NCBI RefSeq assembly: GCF_014642855.1
Contig: NZ_BMJB01000005.1
Coordinates: 1 to 64,000 of the forward strand
Direction: 5' to 3'
Length of the DNA stretch: 64,000 nucleotides
Origin: Edaphobacter acidisoli
GTDB taxonomy: Bacteria > Acidobacteriota > Terriglobia > Terriglobales > Acidobacteriaceae
Shown piece after piece: positions 28,328 to 36,918 of this stretch (positions are counted from its first letter, which is position 1; the number at the start of each line of letters is the position of its first letter). The position numbers were made by a program, and so were the translations under genes. The notes under the pieces were generated by a model. It had not been told where the DNA came from, did no database searches, and worked only from the letters and a program-made list of their open reading frames with translations.

Positions 28328-29072
28328 GACGGCCTCTATGATGAAAGGAGTTGTAACATCAATTTATTACAGCTAAACCAGAACTTCGATGACCACCATG
28401 CCTGAACCCAGTGACCGAGAGCTTTGACGAATTGCTGACGTAGTAAACCCAAGACTGATAATTCACGGTTTTTATTTGGCGGCGGGAACGGTGTGTGGGA
28501 ATCTGCACAGAAAGTTGTGGGCGGATTTACAGCAGCGCGGAATCGCGTGGCTGCCGCGAGAGACTTGGCAATTGATTCCAGCCATGTGAGCTTCCAGTTA
28601 GATCCCTTGGAAGCCATCCTGATATGAGAGTAGGAAGAGCTGGGAGCGAACGGGAACCGACGAGCACCAAGGCAAAAGGGCATGCAAATTCTTCCTGAAG
28701 AAAGTCAATCCAAAACAACTCAGCCGATCACTAATTCTCCCGGGAGTAATGCTGCAAGTTATTGCATATAACCAGTTGCGTCTATTTCATGCGTAGATTG
28801 CGCAGGAGAAACACTATCAGAAAGTTTGTTCCTGTCAACAATTTTCTTCATTGAAGCCATTTAGCGCCACCGGAAAAACCTGCAACTACACGCTTCCTCT
28901 TGGGCACAGCTTACCCGCTTGCTCGGGTATCCGGAGCTAGAGCTATCCAACAACTTAGCTGAGAACTCCAATGCACCCCATCGCTCGGCCGCCGCAACTG
29001 GATTCATCTCGGCCATCAGAACGCCGGACTGAAAATCGGTATCCCGTTTCGGGCGAAGGCATGGTTGATGGA
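28328..29072. other. Gap upstream of the RHS genes, nothing recognised
   Basis: 745 nt between the RHS start and the 3' end of the regulator at 29073. A minus-strand frame at 28336-28683 lacks a ribosome site and has a composition unlike its neighbours. I see no RNA gene, repeat or convincing promoter, although the RHS promoter must lie here. Confidence 0.4.
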
Positions 29073-29927
29073 TCATCGAGGCGTAGGTGGGCTACCTCGG
29101 TCCTTTTGGCGGCCCGGATCGCCCGATTGAACAAGACCACCCTCTTCCTCCGCGATTCTCATCGAAACGGCAGTGACCCTTCCGATCACGTCGGCGTCAT
29201 TCGGGAAGCGAACTTCGCGTAGACGACTGCGAGAGCGGGGTGACGGAAGGAGCACGAGACGGCCTTCCGCGAGTTCGCACCAGGAGCACGCGTAGCCATC
29301 ACGAAGCTCTACGAAAAAAATGGGCCGGTCATACTCATTCGACCAAGGAATACGGTCGATGCGTTTTTGTTGCGGATCAATTTCGACAAAAGATCCTGGG
29401 CGGATCAGAGGATAGAGCGTGAAGTCCTCAAGACCGATGTAGCCATAGACAAAGCTGTGTGAGCCCTTGCGTGGTAAGAGCGTCGCCGGCATTCCACCCC
29501 ACTGATGAAATATGCGCGAGACCAGGTTGGTCTTCTGCAGCGTAACCCCGTAGTTCAATTCAGAGGGCATGGGCAACTTCGACACAGGATCGCGGGTCTG
29601 TTCACCAATCAAATGTGTTCGTGGGAGAGCGAGCCTTGTCTGATCGGTACCGATGTTCCCCATGTGAATCCCAAAATACCCTAGAACCTCGTCGAAGGTG
29701 CACTTGTAAATGACGCTGAGCGCGTAGAGTTTGTAAATGCTCGGCGTGAAGTCTCCCTTCTCGACATCGGTGAGCCAAGTATGCGAGATATGGTATTCCC
29801 GATTTTTCTTCTCATCGGCAAGTCGAAGGCTGAGCCGCTCGACCTCGCGGGTGGAAAGACGGACACGTACCCTTGCTGCTTTCAGAAGCATGCCGGCTTC
29901 GGGGCCCAACCTTGCGGCAGAAATCAT
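29073..29927 (-). CDS. XRE-type regulator with S24/LexA-like C-terminal domain
   Basis: 284 residues. A helix-turn-helix covers about 13-72 (STREVERLSLRLAD, then HISHTWLTDVEKGDFTPS). The second half (about 165-265) resembles an S24 fold: TLYPLIRPGSFVEIDP corresponds to the family SMxPxLxxGDxVxVD block. The catalytic Ser is not in place, so self-cleavage is unlikely and the domain may sense a ligand instead. It is divergent from the RiPP biosynthetic genes across 351 nt, so it is the likely direct regulator of that operon. The last residues are polar and unconserved-looking. Confidence 0.75.
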   Translation of the reverse strand: MISAARLGPEAGMLLKAARVRVRLSTREVERLSLRLADEKKNREYHISHTWLTDVEKGDFTPSIYKLYALSVIYKCTFDEVLGYFGIHMGNIGTDQTRLALPRTHLIGEQTRDPVSKLPMPSELNYGVTLQKTNLVSRIFHQWGGMPATLLPRKGSHSFVYGYIGLEDFTLYPLIRPGSFVEIDPQQKRIDRIPWSNEYDRPIFFVELRDGYACSWCELAEGRLVLLPSPRSRSRLREVRFPNDADVIGRVTAVSMRIAEEEGGLVQSGDPGRQKDRGSPPTPR

Positions 29928-30278
29928 GCAGCCCTTCCTTCAACCAGACAGTCTTTCCTCGAACACAGACTTGGGGCTGTTAGTGCTGCAAATCAACAAG
30001 GAACAGCTAAGGGTTGCTGCATCAGGATGACAGCTTGAGCTCGACATCAACGGTCGGTCACTTCAAGCGGTCGGCGTTCCGGCCAGAATGATCCCCGATT
30101 CCGGATAGAGCGATGTCCTGCCTTCAAGCGTCGCGCGTCCAGATGGCCGTAAACCCGTTCATCCCTTAACCTTCTCTAAATGACGCAATACGTGGTTTTA
30201 TGATGCCACTCACGGGGTGAAGGCGCATAAGTTAATTTGCCCAAGAGAGGATTCCCATTCAGGCCAGGAGCACAGTCG
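29928..30278. promoter_or_regulatory. Divergent control region of the RiPP operon and its regulator
   Basis: Both the regulator (leftward) and the B1-B2-C-kinase-precursor operon (rightward) must be transcribed from here. CTTCAAGCG occurs twice in the same orientation (about 30061 and 30123) and could be an operator half-site. No consensus promoter is obvious and no second precursor-like frame was found on either strand. Confidence 0.4.
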
Positions 30279-30599
30279 ATGACATCAGACAGAACTCGAA
30301 ATTGCCTAAGGTATCGAATCAACGACGGTGTACGCAACACTTTGCATGTAGACAGTGGAACCGTCCTCAACATCACGCGTGGCCAACTCCTGCGGCTGAA
30401 CGAGACCGCATCATGGATGCTCCGACTTCTGCTGAACGGTAGAGATGCAGCGGAGATTGTGGATCAGCTGGCTGTGGAGTCCGGTGCGAGGCCCGAAGTA
30501 ATCGCACAGGATGCAAGGGACTTCTTCGAAGAGCTCAAATCGTTGGGCGTCATTGAAGAATGCTCTGTGAGCGTTGCGTCTTCCGATAGTCAAGCATGA
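30279..30599 (+). CDS. Lasso-type B1 / PqqD-like leader-recognition protein
   Basis: 106 residues from ATG 30279, chosen for the CAGGAG site 9 nt upstream; a longer frame to 30237 adds 14 residues with no ribosome site. The body fits PqqD/RRE: strands around NTLHVDSGTVLNITRGQLLRL, the LNETASWMLRLLLNGRD helix and the EIVDQLA...VIAQDARDFFEELKSLGVI helices, here given only in pieces. RRE proteins bind the leader peptide, normally its YxxP motif, and pass it to the B2 protease and C cyclase. First gene of the operon, 27 nt before B2. Confidence 0.85.
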   Translation: MTSDRTRNCLRYRINDGVRNTLHVDSGTVLNITRGQLLRLNETASWMLRLLLNGRDAAEIVDQLAVESGARPEVIAQDARDFFEELKSLGVIEECSVSVASSDSQA

Positions 30600-30626
30600 A
30601 CAACATTCCAAGGTTGGAGGGTTGCG

Positions 30627-31001
30627 ATGGGTCTACTTGTCTTCGAGGCTTATGTTCGGCTGATTGCGTTTGATCTCTACCTGCGGAGAGGAAGTTTTTC
30701 CGCGCTCTATGAACGAGTGCGCGGCTGTCCAGTGAGAATAGGCGTGGCCAGACTTGGATCCGTTGAACGCATATGCGCCGCGGTTGATCTGGCAACCATC
30801 TGGTATTGGAAAGAAGTGCTCTGCCTGCAGCGCTCCGCCGCGACTGTTTGCATGTTGCGGAAGCACGGCATCCCTGCGGAATTAGTCATTGGCGCGCAAT
30901 CAACTCCCTTCAAAGCGCACGCCTGGGTTGAAGCCGACGGGAGCGTGGTCAACGACAAACCCTACATGCCAACCAAGTATACGGTCCTCGATCGCTGTTA
31001 A
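30627..31001 (+). CDS. Lasso-type B2 leader peptidase (transglutaminase-like Cys protease)
   Basis: 124 residues with GGAGG upstream. It carries the B2 triad pattern: Cys in VLCLQRSAATVC (about residue 72), His in KAHAWVE (about 104) and Asp in VVNDKP (about 115). B2 proteins cut the leader from the precursor, usually two residues after a conserved Thr. The length is typical of stand-alone B2. Its stop TAA is part of the AAGGAG ribosome site of the cyclase gene, so the pair is translationally linked. Confidence 0.87.
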   Translation: MGLLVFEAYVRLIAFDLYLRRGSFSALYERVRGCPVRIGVARLGSVERICAAVDLATIWYWKEVLCLQRSAATVCMLRKHGIPAELVIGAQSTPFKAHAWVEADGSVVNDKPYMPTKYTVLDRC

Positions 31002-31013
31002 GGAGTTCCCATC

Positions 31014-32939
31014 ATGAGCGCACAGTACGGAAGATGGAACTTCGATGGCTCGGTTGTCGGCGATATCGAACAAGCTCGAGCACTGCTCTCGTCCTATGGT
31101 CCTGACGGCGAGGAGATCTACAGCAGCAAAGGAATATCCATTCTGCTCCGTGCGTTTTCGACGACCGAGGAACTGGTTTCGAAGCGCCAATCTCTCATCG
31201 CCGCATCCGGAGCGGTGATCACATGGGACGGCCGGCTCGACAATCGTGAAGAACTGTTAAGCGGACTTGACGGCAAAGTAACCATCACTGATGGAGATGT
31301 TGCCATCGTCCGGACCGCTTATGAGCGGTGGCAGGCCGGCTGTTTCAAAAAGTTCAGCGGAGATTGGGCCATCTCGATCTGGAACACAAGGGAGAAGACG
31401 CTTCTGCTGGCACGGGATGTTGCCGGAGTGCGGCATCTCTACTACTCGATGGAGGGTAATTCAGTCACATGGAGCACCATCCTGGCTCCGCTGGTCTATG
31501 GAAGACGGCTTACGTTGGACGAAGCGTACATCGCAGGATGGCTCACTTCGTTTCCAGCGGCGCACCTGACGCCCTACGTCGAGGTGCAGTCTGTTCCGCC
31601 CGGCTGCTTCCTGGAAATCACATCGAGCAGATGCCTGGCTCGTCGGTACTGGGAGTTTGATGGAGGACAGAGAATCACCTACCGCAGCGATACCGATTAC
31701 GAGGAACACTTCCGGGCACTGTTCGAGCAATCAATTCGCAGAAGACTGCGAGCAAATGCCCCCGTCCTCGCCGAGTTGAGCGGCGGTATGGACTCCAATG
31801 CGGTCGTTGCGATGGCCGATCTGGTTACGGACAAAGATTCGGGCAAGGCGCGCGTCGACACGGTTTCCTACTACAACGACGGCGAACCGAATTGGGACGA
31901 ACGGCCGTGGTTCAGCGGAGTGGAGAAGAGGCGCGGGAAGACTGGCCTGCATATCGACTCGGGATCGCTATCGTTTGAACACACCAGCTCTGGCGAGATC
32001 GCGCTTTGGCCGGGTGCGAAAAATGGCGCCTCACCACTGGTCGACTGGATGCGCCTGCATGGACATCGTGTGGTGCTTTCCGGTATCGGCGGAGATGAAT
32101 TCCTGGGTGGTGTTCCGACGCCGTTGCCAGAACTTGAAGACTTGCTGGCACGATGTCGTATCCGAGAGCTGGCGCGACGCCTGAAAGCATGGACGCTCGT
32201 GCAGCGGAGGCCGTGGATTCATCTCCTACGAGATGCGATCGCAGGCTTTTTGCCACTCGCACTGCGCCCGTCTGACCCGAGGCGACAACCGACCTGGCTG
32301 CACCCTGATTTTCTGAAGCGGAACCAACCTTCTCTGAGAATCGATCAAGCTCGTTTGACGATCTTTAGTGCGATGCCGAGCTTGCAGGAGAACCTCGGCG
32401 CGCTCGACAGGATCGCGAGGCAACTGGCAGCAACGGAGATTTGCTCTGTATATCCCTACGAGAAACGCTATCCCTATCTTGACCGCGACCTGCTTGAGTT
32501 CTTGTTCAGCATTCCCCGCGAACAGTTGGTACGGCCTGGCGAACGCCGTTCCTTGATGCGTCGATCGCTCCGAGGTATCGTCCCTGACGAGATTCTCAAC
32601 CGTAAACGCAAAGCGTATGTAATCAAGTCTCCATTAGCTGCAATTGCCAGGGAACACAAACGGCTTACCCAATCAAACAATGAGCTTGTCACAGGCGCGC
32701 TTCGAATCGTCGCGACAGACTCCTTTATGAAAGTCCTTGAAGAGGCTGGCCAGGGAAAAGAGATACCTGTCGTGCCACTGCTTCGTGCTCTAGCTCTCGA
32801 ACGCTGGCTCCAGAGCTTGCGAGCCAGCGGTTTCCTGAATGGACGTTCCGTGCAGATCTCACTTCCTGAAGAAGTGGTGACGCGGCTGCGATCCGCTTCC
32901 TCGACCAAACCCTCCTCGCTCATCTCCACCGGAGTCTAA
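31014..32939 (+). CDS. Lasso-type C macrocyclase (asparagine-synthetase-like)
   Basis: 641 residues. The N-terminal glutaminase-like domain (about 1-200) lacks the catalytic Cys at position 2 (it starts MSAQYGRW), as in lasso cyclases, which need no ammonia. The synthetase domain has the PP-loop SGGMDS near 256-261 and the later GIGGDEFLGG motif near 358. C enzymes adenylate an Asp or Glu side chain of the core and form an isopeptide bond with the N-terminal amine. ATG follows AAGGAG at 30999. The kinase gene starts one nucleotide after its stop. The family is clear; its acceptor residue in this precursor is not. Confidence 0.9.
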   Translation: MSAQYGRWNFDGSVVGDIEQARALLSSYGPDGEEIYSSKGISILLRAFSTTEELVSKRQSLIAASGAVITWDGRLDNREELLSGLDGKVTITDGDVAIVRTAYERWQAGCFKKFSGDWAISIWNTREKTLLLARDVAGVRHLYYSMEGNSVTWSTILAPLVYGRRLTLDEAYIAGWLTSFPAAHLTPYVEVQSVPPGCFLEITSSRCLARRYWEFDGGQRITYRSDTDYEEHFRALFEQSIRRRLRANAPVLAELSGGMDSNAVVAMADLVTDKDSGKARVDTVSYYNDGEPNWDERPWFSGVEKRRGKTGLHIDSGSLSFEHTSSGEIALWPGAKNGASPLVDWMRLHGHRVVLSGIGGDEFLGGVPTPLPELEDLLARCRIRELARRLKAWTLVQRRPWIHLLRDAIAGFLPLALRPSDPRRQPTWLHPDFLKRNQPSLRIDQARLTIFSAMPSLQENLGALDRIARQLAATEICSVYPYEKRYPYLDRDLLEFLFSIPREQLVRPGERRSLMRRSLRGIVPDEILNRKRKAYVIKSPLAAIAREHKRLTQSNNELVTGALRIVATDSFMKVLEEAGQGKEIPVVPLLRALALERWLQSLRASGFLNGRSVQISLPEEVVTRLRSASSTKPSSLISTGV

Positions 32940-32940
32940 G

Positions 32941-34344
32941 ATGCAGACCGCAGAGAAAGCAGTATCGCCGGATTTAGCAAGATCCGCTCCTAGCCGCGAG
33001 CCTGTCGTGTGCCACCCCATCATTTTGCGTGGCAACGACACAGAAGTGTTCCTTCTGGGGCACGATGGCCGCCACTCGCCTCCGCGCGTTGAAATTCCGC
33101 GCAACCAGAGAACCGCGCCTCACCTCGTTGACGTGGTACAGCGGATATCTGGTTTGCACGCTATCTGCCGCTTCACACTTCCCGACGAAGGCTGTCAGGC
33201 CATGCCGCGATTCGTGGTGATGGATACCACCGATGACTCACATTCGACATCTGCTGGGACGAGATGGGTACCTGTCAACGAAATTGATTGGGCGGGCGAT
33301 GTACCGACCTTCGTATGCGATCGTTTCATAGACGCACTCAGGCAGGCCAATGCGTATGCTATGACCAATTCCCCGACACCATTTAGCACACCGAGATGGT
33401 TCGAGGAAGTCTCGCACTGGGTAAGGTCGAAGCTCAGCTCGCGTGAACTCACACTCACTGGAAACTGGACCCAGTACAACATGGGACCGGAGTTCTCACT
33501 CATTCGTTATGAGACAGACAGCGCTCCAGTCTGGTTTAAAGCCGTTGGCAGACCAAATCTGCATGAGTTCACCATCGCTGCAGAACTCGCTAACCTGCAC
33601 TTCCCATGTCTCCCTGAGTTCATTGCTATCCAGCCTTCATGGCATGGCTGGTTGATGCACGACGGAGGCGGGAGCCCGTTAGATGAAACCGCACCACTCG
33701 ATCATTGGAAGGCGGCAGCACGTTCGCTTGCAGAATTACAAATCGCATCTCTACCTGCCCGTCAATCATTGCTGACCGCGGGATGCAGAGACCTGTCAAC
33801 AGAGAAGTTGCGCCTTCAGATCAAACCATTTCTCAATATCGTCGAAGAGCTAATGGCGAAGCAGCCTGTTACACCGCCCCGCAGGCTCAACCAGAATGAT
33901 CTTCGCTTCATTGAGATTCACTTGAACCGCGCGCTCGATGAACAAGAAGCGCTTGGCATCGCCGATGCCATTGGACACTCGGACTTGAATCCCGGCAATG
34001 TTCTGGCTAATCCACACGACGCTGTTTTCCTCGACTGGGCGCAAGGCCACATCGGCCAACCATCGATCACCTTCGAGTTTCTCCGTGCACTCCTTGCCAA
34101 GCTGCGTCCTGGTTATGAGAGTTGGCAACAGGATCTGCGCAAAGCCTACCTCGACGCCTGGGTAGATGTTGTCACCGAGGAAACGATGGCACGTGCGCTT
34201 AACCTCGCAACATTGGTCGCGCCGTTCGCCTTTGCAATGAGCTACTGCTCTCAAGAAGGAGTCGAGCATCTCCATCCATCCCTCGAAAAGCTTCTGCGAG
34301 CACTTGCGCGCAAGATGTTCGCTGCTGCCCGCAGGTTTGCCTGA
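32941..34344 (+). CDS. APH/choline-kinase-fold phosphotransferase with Nudix-like N-terminal domain
   Basis: 467 residues. Residues about 20-135 resemble a degenerate Nudix fold (VVCHPIILRGNDTEVFLLG, later TRWVPVNEIDW) without the Nudix box. The kinase domain (about 170-460) keeps the ATP-binding Lys in VWFKAVG, a hinge WLMHDGGG, the catalytic loop HSDLNPGN near 346-353 and the metal-binding VFLDWAQ near 364, so it should be active. It lies 1 nt after the cyclase and 56 nt before the precursor, so its substrate is probably the peptide. Some lasso clusters carry HPr-kinase-like tailoring kinases; this is a different fold. It is not a resistance gene by context. Confidence 0.8.
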   Translation: MQTAEKAVSPDLARSAPSREPVVCHPIILRGNDTEVFLLGHDGRHSPPRVEIPRNQRTAPHLVDVVQRISGLHAICRFTLPDEGCQAMPRFVVMDTTDDSHSTSAGTRWVPVNEIDWAGDVPTFVCDRFIDALRQANAYAMTNSPTPFSTPRWFEEVSHWVRSKLSSRELTLTGNWTQYNMGPEFSLIRYETDSAPVWFKAVGRPNLHEFTIAAELANLHFPCLPEFIAIQPSWHGWLMHDGGGSPLDETAPLDHWKAAARSLAELQIASLPARQSLLTAGCRDLSTEKLRLQIKPFLNIVEELMAKQPVTPPRRLNQNDLRFIEIHLNRALDEQEALGIADAIGHSDLNPGNVLANPHDAVFLDWAQGHIGQPSITFEFLRALLAKLRPGYESWQQDLRKAYLDAWVDVVTEETMARALNLATLVAPFAFAMSYCSQEGVEHLHPSLEKLLRALARKMFAAARRFA

Positions 34345-34384
34345 ACATTGGCCCCCAGCCCTGGCGGGTCAGACCTCAAAACAG

Positions 34385-34395
34385 AAAGGAGGTGA
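34385..34395 (+). promoter_or_regulatory. Near-perfect Shine-Dalgarno of the precursor gene
   Basis: AAAGGAGGTGA is fully complementary to the 16S rRNA 3' end and ends 5 nt before the ATG at 34401. It is stronger than any other ribosome site in the operon, which fits the need for excess precursor over enzymes. Confidence 0.85.
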
Positions 34396-34400
34396 ATATC

Positions 34401-34544
34401 ATGGAATATACGAAACCGGAGATCATCCTTGCTGGCGACGCGATCAGTACGATCGAGTCGAACCTGGATAAGAACATCGCCCCTGTCGATTCCCAAACGG
34501 GACAGGACCTGACCGGCGCTCCCGCCTATGAGGCGGACGAGTAA
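34401..34544 (+). CDS. Lasso-like RiPP precursor peptide with non-canonical core
   Basis: 47 residues, absent from long-ORF lists because of its size. The leader has Tyr3 and Pro6 (MEYTKPEIIL), the YxxP recognition motif bound by B1 proteins, and Thr17-Ile18 fits the Thr at -2 before cleavage. A core starting at Glu19 would be 29 residues, but has Asn25, Ile26 and Ala27 at ring positions 7-9, with Asp only at 5 (Asp23) and 12 (Asp30). The C-terminus is acidic and aromatic (AYEADE). No other start residue gives a convincing 7-9 ring with a tail. Precursor identity is supported by leader, size, ribosome site and place in the operon; the product structure is open. Confidence 0.82.
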   Translation: MEYTKPEIILAGDAISTIESNLDKNIAPVDSQTGQDLTGAPAYEADE

Positions 34545-34601
34545 GCCTCGATGCTCCCAGGAACTCTGGCAGGGCAAGAGAAAAAGTGGGAGCACACAAC
34601 G

Positions 34602-34633
34602 GAACGGGGCGCCTGGCGCCGGACGCCCTTGTT
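34602..34633. terminator. Hairpin between precursor and convergent isopeptidase gene
   Basis: GAACGGGGCG (34602-34611) pairs with CGCCCTTGTTC (34623-34633) with one bulge and small mismatches. It lies 58 nt after the precursor stop and just before the 3' end of the convergent gene, so it may end transcription from both sides. T-runs are short. Confidence 0.5.
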
Positions 34634-34647
34634 CTGTTCGTGCTGTT

Positions 34648-36861
34648 TCACTTCTGATCCGCTTCCATCGTGCGCAGCTTTCGCCAACGCGCATAGAGTG
34701 CGCGCTTGTCTGGAGCGGGGTCTTCTTCACCTTTCAACCAGAAAGTAAACCAATCGACATTGCCCTGTTCGGAGGCCATGCGCTCCCACGGTTTCACCAG
34801 CAGATGCGTGCCATGGGGCAGGACAACAAGATCCACCGGCTTGCCCATCGTTGATAACAGGGAATACCACTCCCACTCTTCCATAACCCCGGCCACGCTA
34901 TAACTCTCAAGACGAATCGGGGTCTTCACGTGGAGGATATTGAAGGAAGGCGAATGTTCAATCCAGTTTGACAGCGTTGTCCCATAGGGAGGGCCTCCGT
35001 TCACGGCATCCGGCTCCGCCGCCTGATTGGGATACGCGACCCGCATGAAGTAGCCCGCATTAAAGCCATCGGCCAACGTTGCCGCTCGAAAGCTGTATTT
35101 CGAGTGGGTGAGGGTATAGGCCACGTAATAAACCGTGCGACTGAAGCCGATGATGCCGACACGTTCGCGATCGATAATGCCCTTGCCGTGGAGATAGTCG
35201 ATGGCCCCTTCGAAAGCCGCCATTTGCTGGGGTGCTTCCTCTGGCGTGCTCCGATACTGTGCATCTCCACTGGCTCCGCCCATTTGGAGTACAACGATAT
35301 CCCTGGCAGCCAAAGGACGAGCTGCAAATGCGCTGTTCCACGGTCCATCAATCCAAAACCGGCTTGGGTCGAAGCCGTGCGTCTGGATTACCAGAGGATA
35401 GCGCTGCCCAGGTTGATAATCCGGAGGAAGGTAGAGGCCTCCGTGTACCCAATGTCCATCAGTCGCCTTCCAGGAAATTTCACGCTCCATGCCAAAACAG
35501 ACGTGCCTGAACTGAGGATTCAGGTCCTGAAGCAGTACTCTCTGACTCGTGACGGGATTCGTGATCCACAGCTTCGGCGGCGTGTTCATGTCCTGCTCGT
35601 AGGTCACACGAGGACGATCTCGTTCCGGATTAACCGTCATTCCCGCGACCTTGTCCCAACCCGCGCCGCGTTGTTGGTAAGCCTCTATCGCACGATTCGA
35701 CTGTTCGAAGAGTACTTCCTTGCTCGACGCCACCCATTCCGTCGCTTTGGCGTTGCCTTCGAGGATCTTCTCAAACGTGTGCGAAGGCAGCTTCATTTCA
35801 ATGGCGTACAACTTGCTTTCGCGCTCGTCCAGTTCCGCTCCGCTTACCTCCGCTAACGGCAAATAAGCCTTCGACAGGACCAGCGATCTTCCTCCGTTAA
35901 GCCAAAGAAACCCATCATGCTCCCAGGACTTCGGCGCATCGATCAGCGGAGTAAATATTCCGGTCCGTGTATCGAGCAAAAGATATTGTTCGACCGAGGA
36001 CGTTGCGGATGCTGCTTTCTTCGCAGCAACAAACTCATGCAGAAATCGGTCCCGGTAGCCAAGCCAACTCTTCGGGACATCTCGCACCAACGCCTCAACG
36101 AGTGCATACCGTCCGTTCGGTGCCACAGACAGGGTCAGATTTGGCCAGATGCCGTCTTCGGCCGGCATACGGATAGCCCTGCGGCCATTCACCATCAGGA
36201 AAAGTTGCCGGCTGTCGCGGGAGCGGTACTTAGCATATGGACTACCCGCAAGCATCACTTCAGCAAGATTCTCGCCCGTAACGTAGAAGCCGTTGCGTTC
36301 AACCTCAGGAGAAGCGAGTGGATCAGTTACTGGAGGGTCGGCCTCGAAGACAATCACTCGTCCATGGCTGCTCGCGTCAAAGGCGGCGACAGGAGTGTGG
36401 TGGTGTGTAAGCTGTGTGAACCGCCTGCTCGAAAGATCGTAGGCATAGATTTGTCCAATTCTTCCAGGTGTCTCTCCGATGAACAGAAGGGTGCGGTTGT
36501 CGCTCAACCACTTCACCCCGGCAATGGCTGCACGATTTGAGCTGGATGACATCTTGACCACTCTCGCCGGGCCTCTTCCGGCAAGCGCATCGTCCGTGCG
36601 GAAGACTTCCAGTGTGTAATCAACGGTGTTGCGTCGCAGGTTGCCCTTTTTCAGGACCACCGCAAACCATCTACCGTCTGGCGAGTACAGTGCCGCATCC
36701 GTCGCCGAATCGTCTTCATAACTGGCGACTCCGAGGCGGGTCATCTCAATCGCGTCAGCCACTGTGACACGACCCTTTCCCGGGCCGCTCTGCGCGACCG
36801 CGCAGACTGCTAACTGTGCCAGACACAACGCAAGACAAATACGTAAGGAAAACAGACGCAC
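34648..36861 (-). CDS. S9 prolyl-oligopeptidase family protein, probable lasso-peptide isopeptidase
   Basis: 737 residues. A signal peptide ends at AVAQS (about 24). The first part is a beta-propeller typical of S9 peptidases (YSPDGRWFAVVL, then VKWLSDNRTLLFIGE). The hydrolase domain has the nucleophile elbow GFSRT near 575 and a C-terminal His in PHGTHLLVKP; the last Gly of GxSxG is replaced by Thr. The layout resembles Atxe2-type isopeptidases, which open lasso rings inside the producer or after uptake. It is convergent to the precursor and follows the TonB receptor gene by 57 nt, as in proteobacterial isopeptidase-type lasso loci. Substrate is inferred from context. Confidence 0.82.
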   Translation of the reverse strand: MRLFSLRICLALCLAQLAVCAVAQSGPGKGRVTVADAIEMTRLGVASYEDDSATDAALYSPDGRWFAVVLKKGNLRRNTVDYTLEVFRTDDALAGRGPARVVKMSSSSNRAAIAGVKWLSDNRTLLFIGETPGRIGQIYAYDLSSRRFTQLTHHHTPVAAFDASSHGRVIVFEADPPVTDPLASPEVERNGFYVTGENLAEVMLAGSPYAKYRSRDSRQLFLMVNGRRAIRMPAEDGIWPNLTLSVAPNGRYALVEALVRDVPKSWLGYRDRFLHEFVAAKKAASATSSVEQYLLLDTRTGIFTPLIDAPKSWEHDGFLWLNGGRSLVLSKAYLPLAEVSGAELDERESKLYAIEMKLPSHTFEKILEGNAKATEWVASSKEVLFEQSNRAIEAYQQRGAGWDKVAGMTVNPERDRPRVTYEQDMNTPPKLWITNPVTSQRVLLQDLNPQFRHVCFGMEREISWKATDGHWVHGGLYLPPDYQPGQRYPLVIQTHGFDPSRFWIDGPWNSAFAARPLAARDIVVLQMGGASGDAQYRSTPEEAPQQMAAFEGAIDYLHGKGIIDRERVGIIGFSRTVYYVAYTLTHSKYSFRAATLADGFNAGYFMRVAYPNQAAEPDAVNGGPPYGTTLSNWIEHSPSFNILHVKTPIRLESYSVAGVMEEWEWYSLLSTMGKPVDLVVLPHGTHLLVKPWERMASEQGNVDWFTFWLKGEEDPAPDKRALYARWRKLRTMEADQK

Positions 36862-36918
36862 AAGGCCTTCCTTTCGTCAAACGGCGATCAAGTGGTGCGG
36901 TGCAAGTTGTGAGTTGCT

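Noticed and set aside
32941..34344. Aminoglycoside-resistance gene
   Set aside because: The fold is shared, but the N-terminal domain and the position between cyclase and precursor point to RiPP tailoring.
34401..34544. Plain canonical lasso peptide precursor
   Set aside because: Leader fits, but no Asp or Glu at core positions 7-9 from the expected cleavage site, so the label would overstate the evidence.
36419..36545. Plus-strand ORF opposite the isopeptidase (35917-36540)
   Set aside because: Antisense to a long gene with signal peptide and S9 motifs; no ribosome site.
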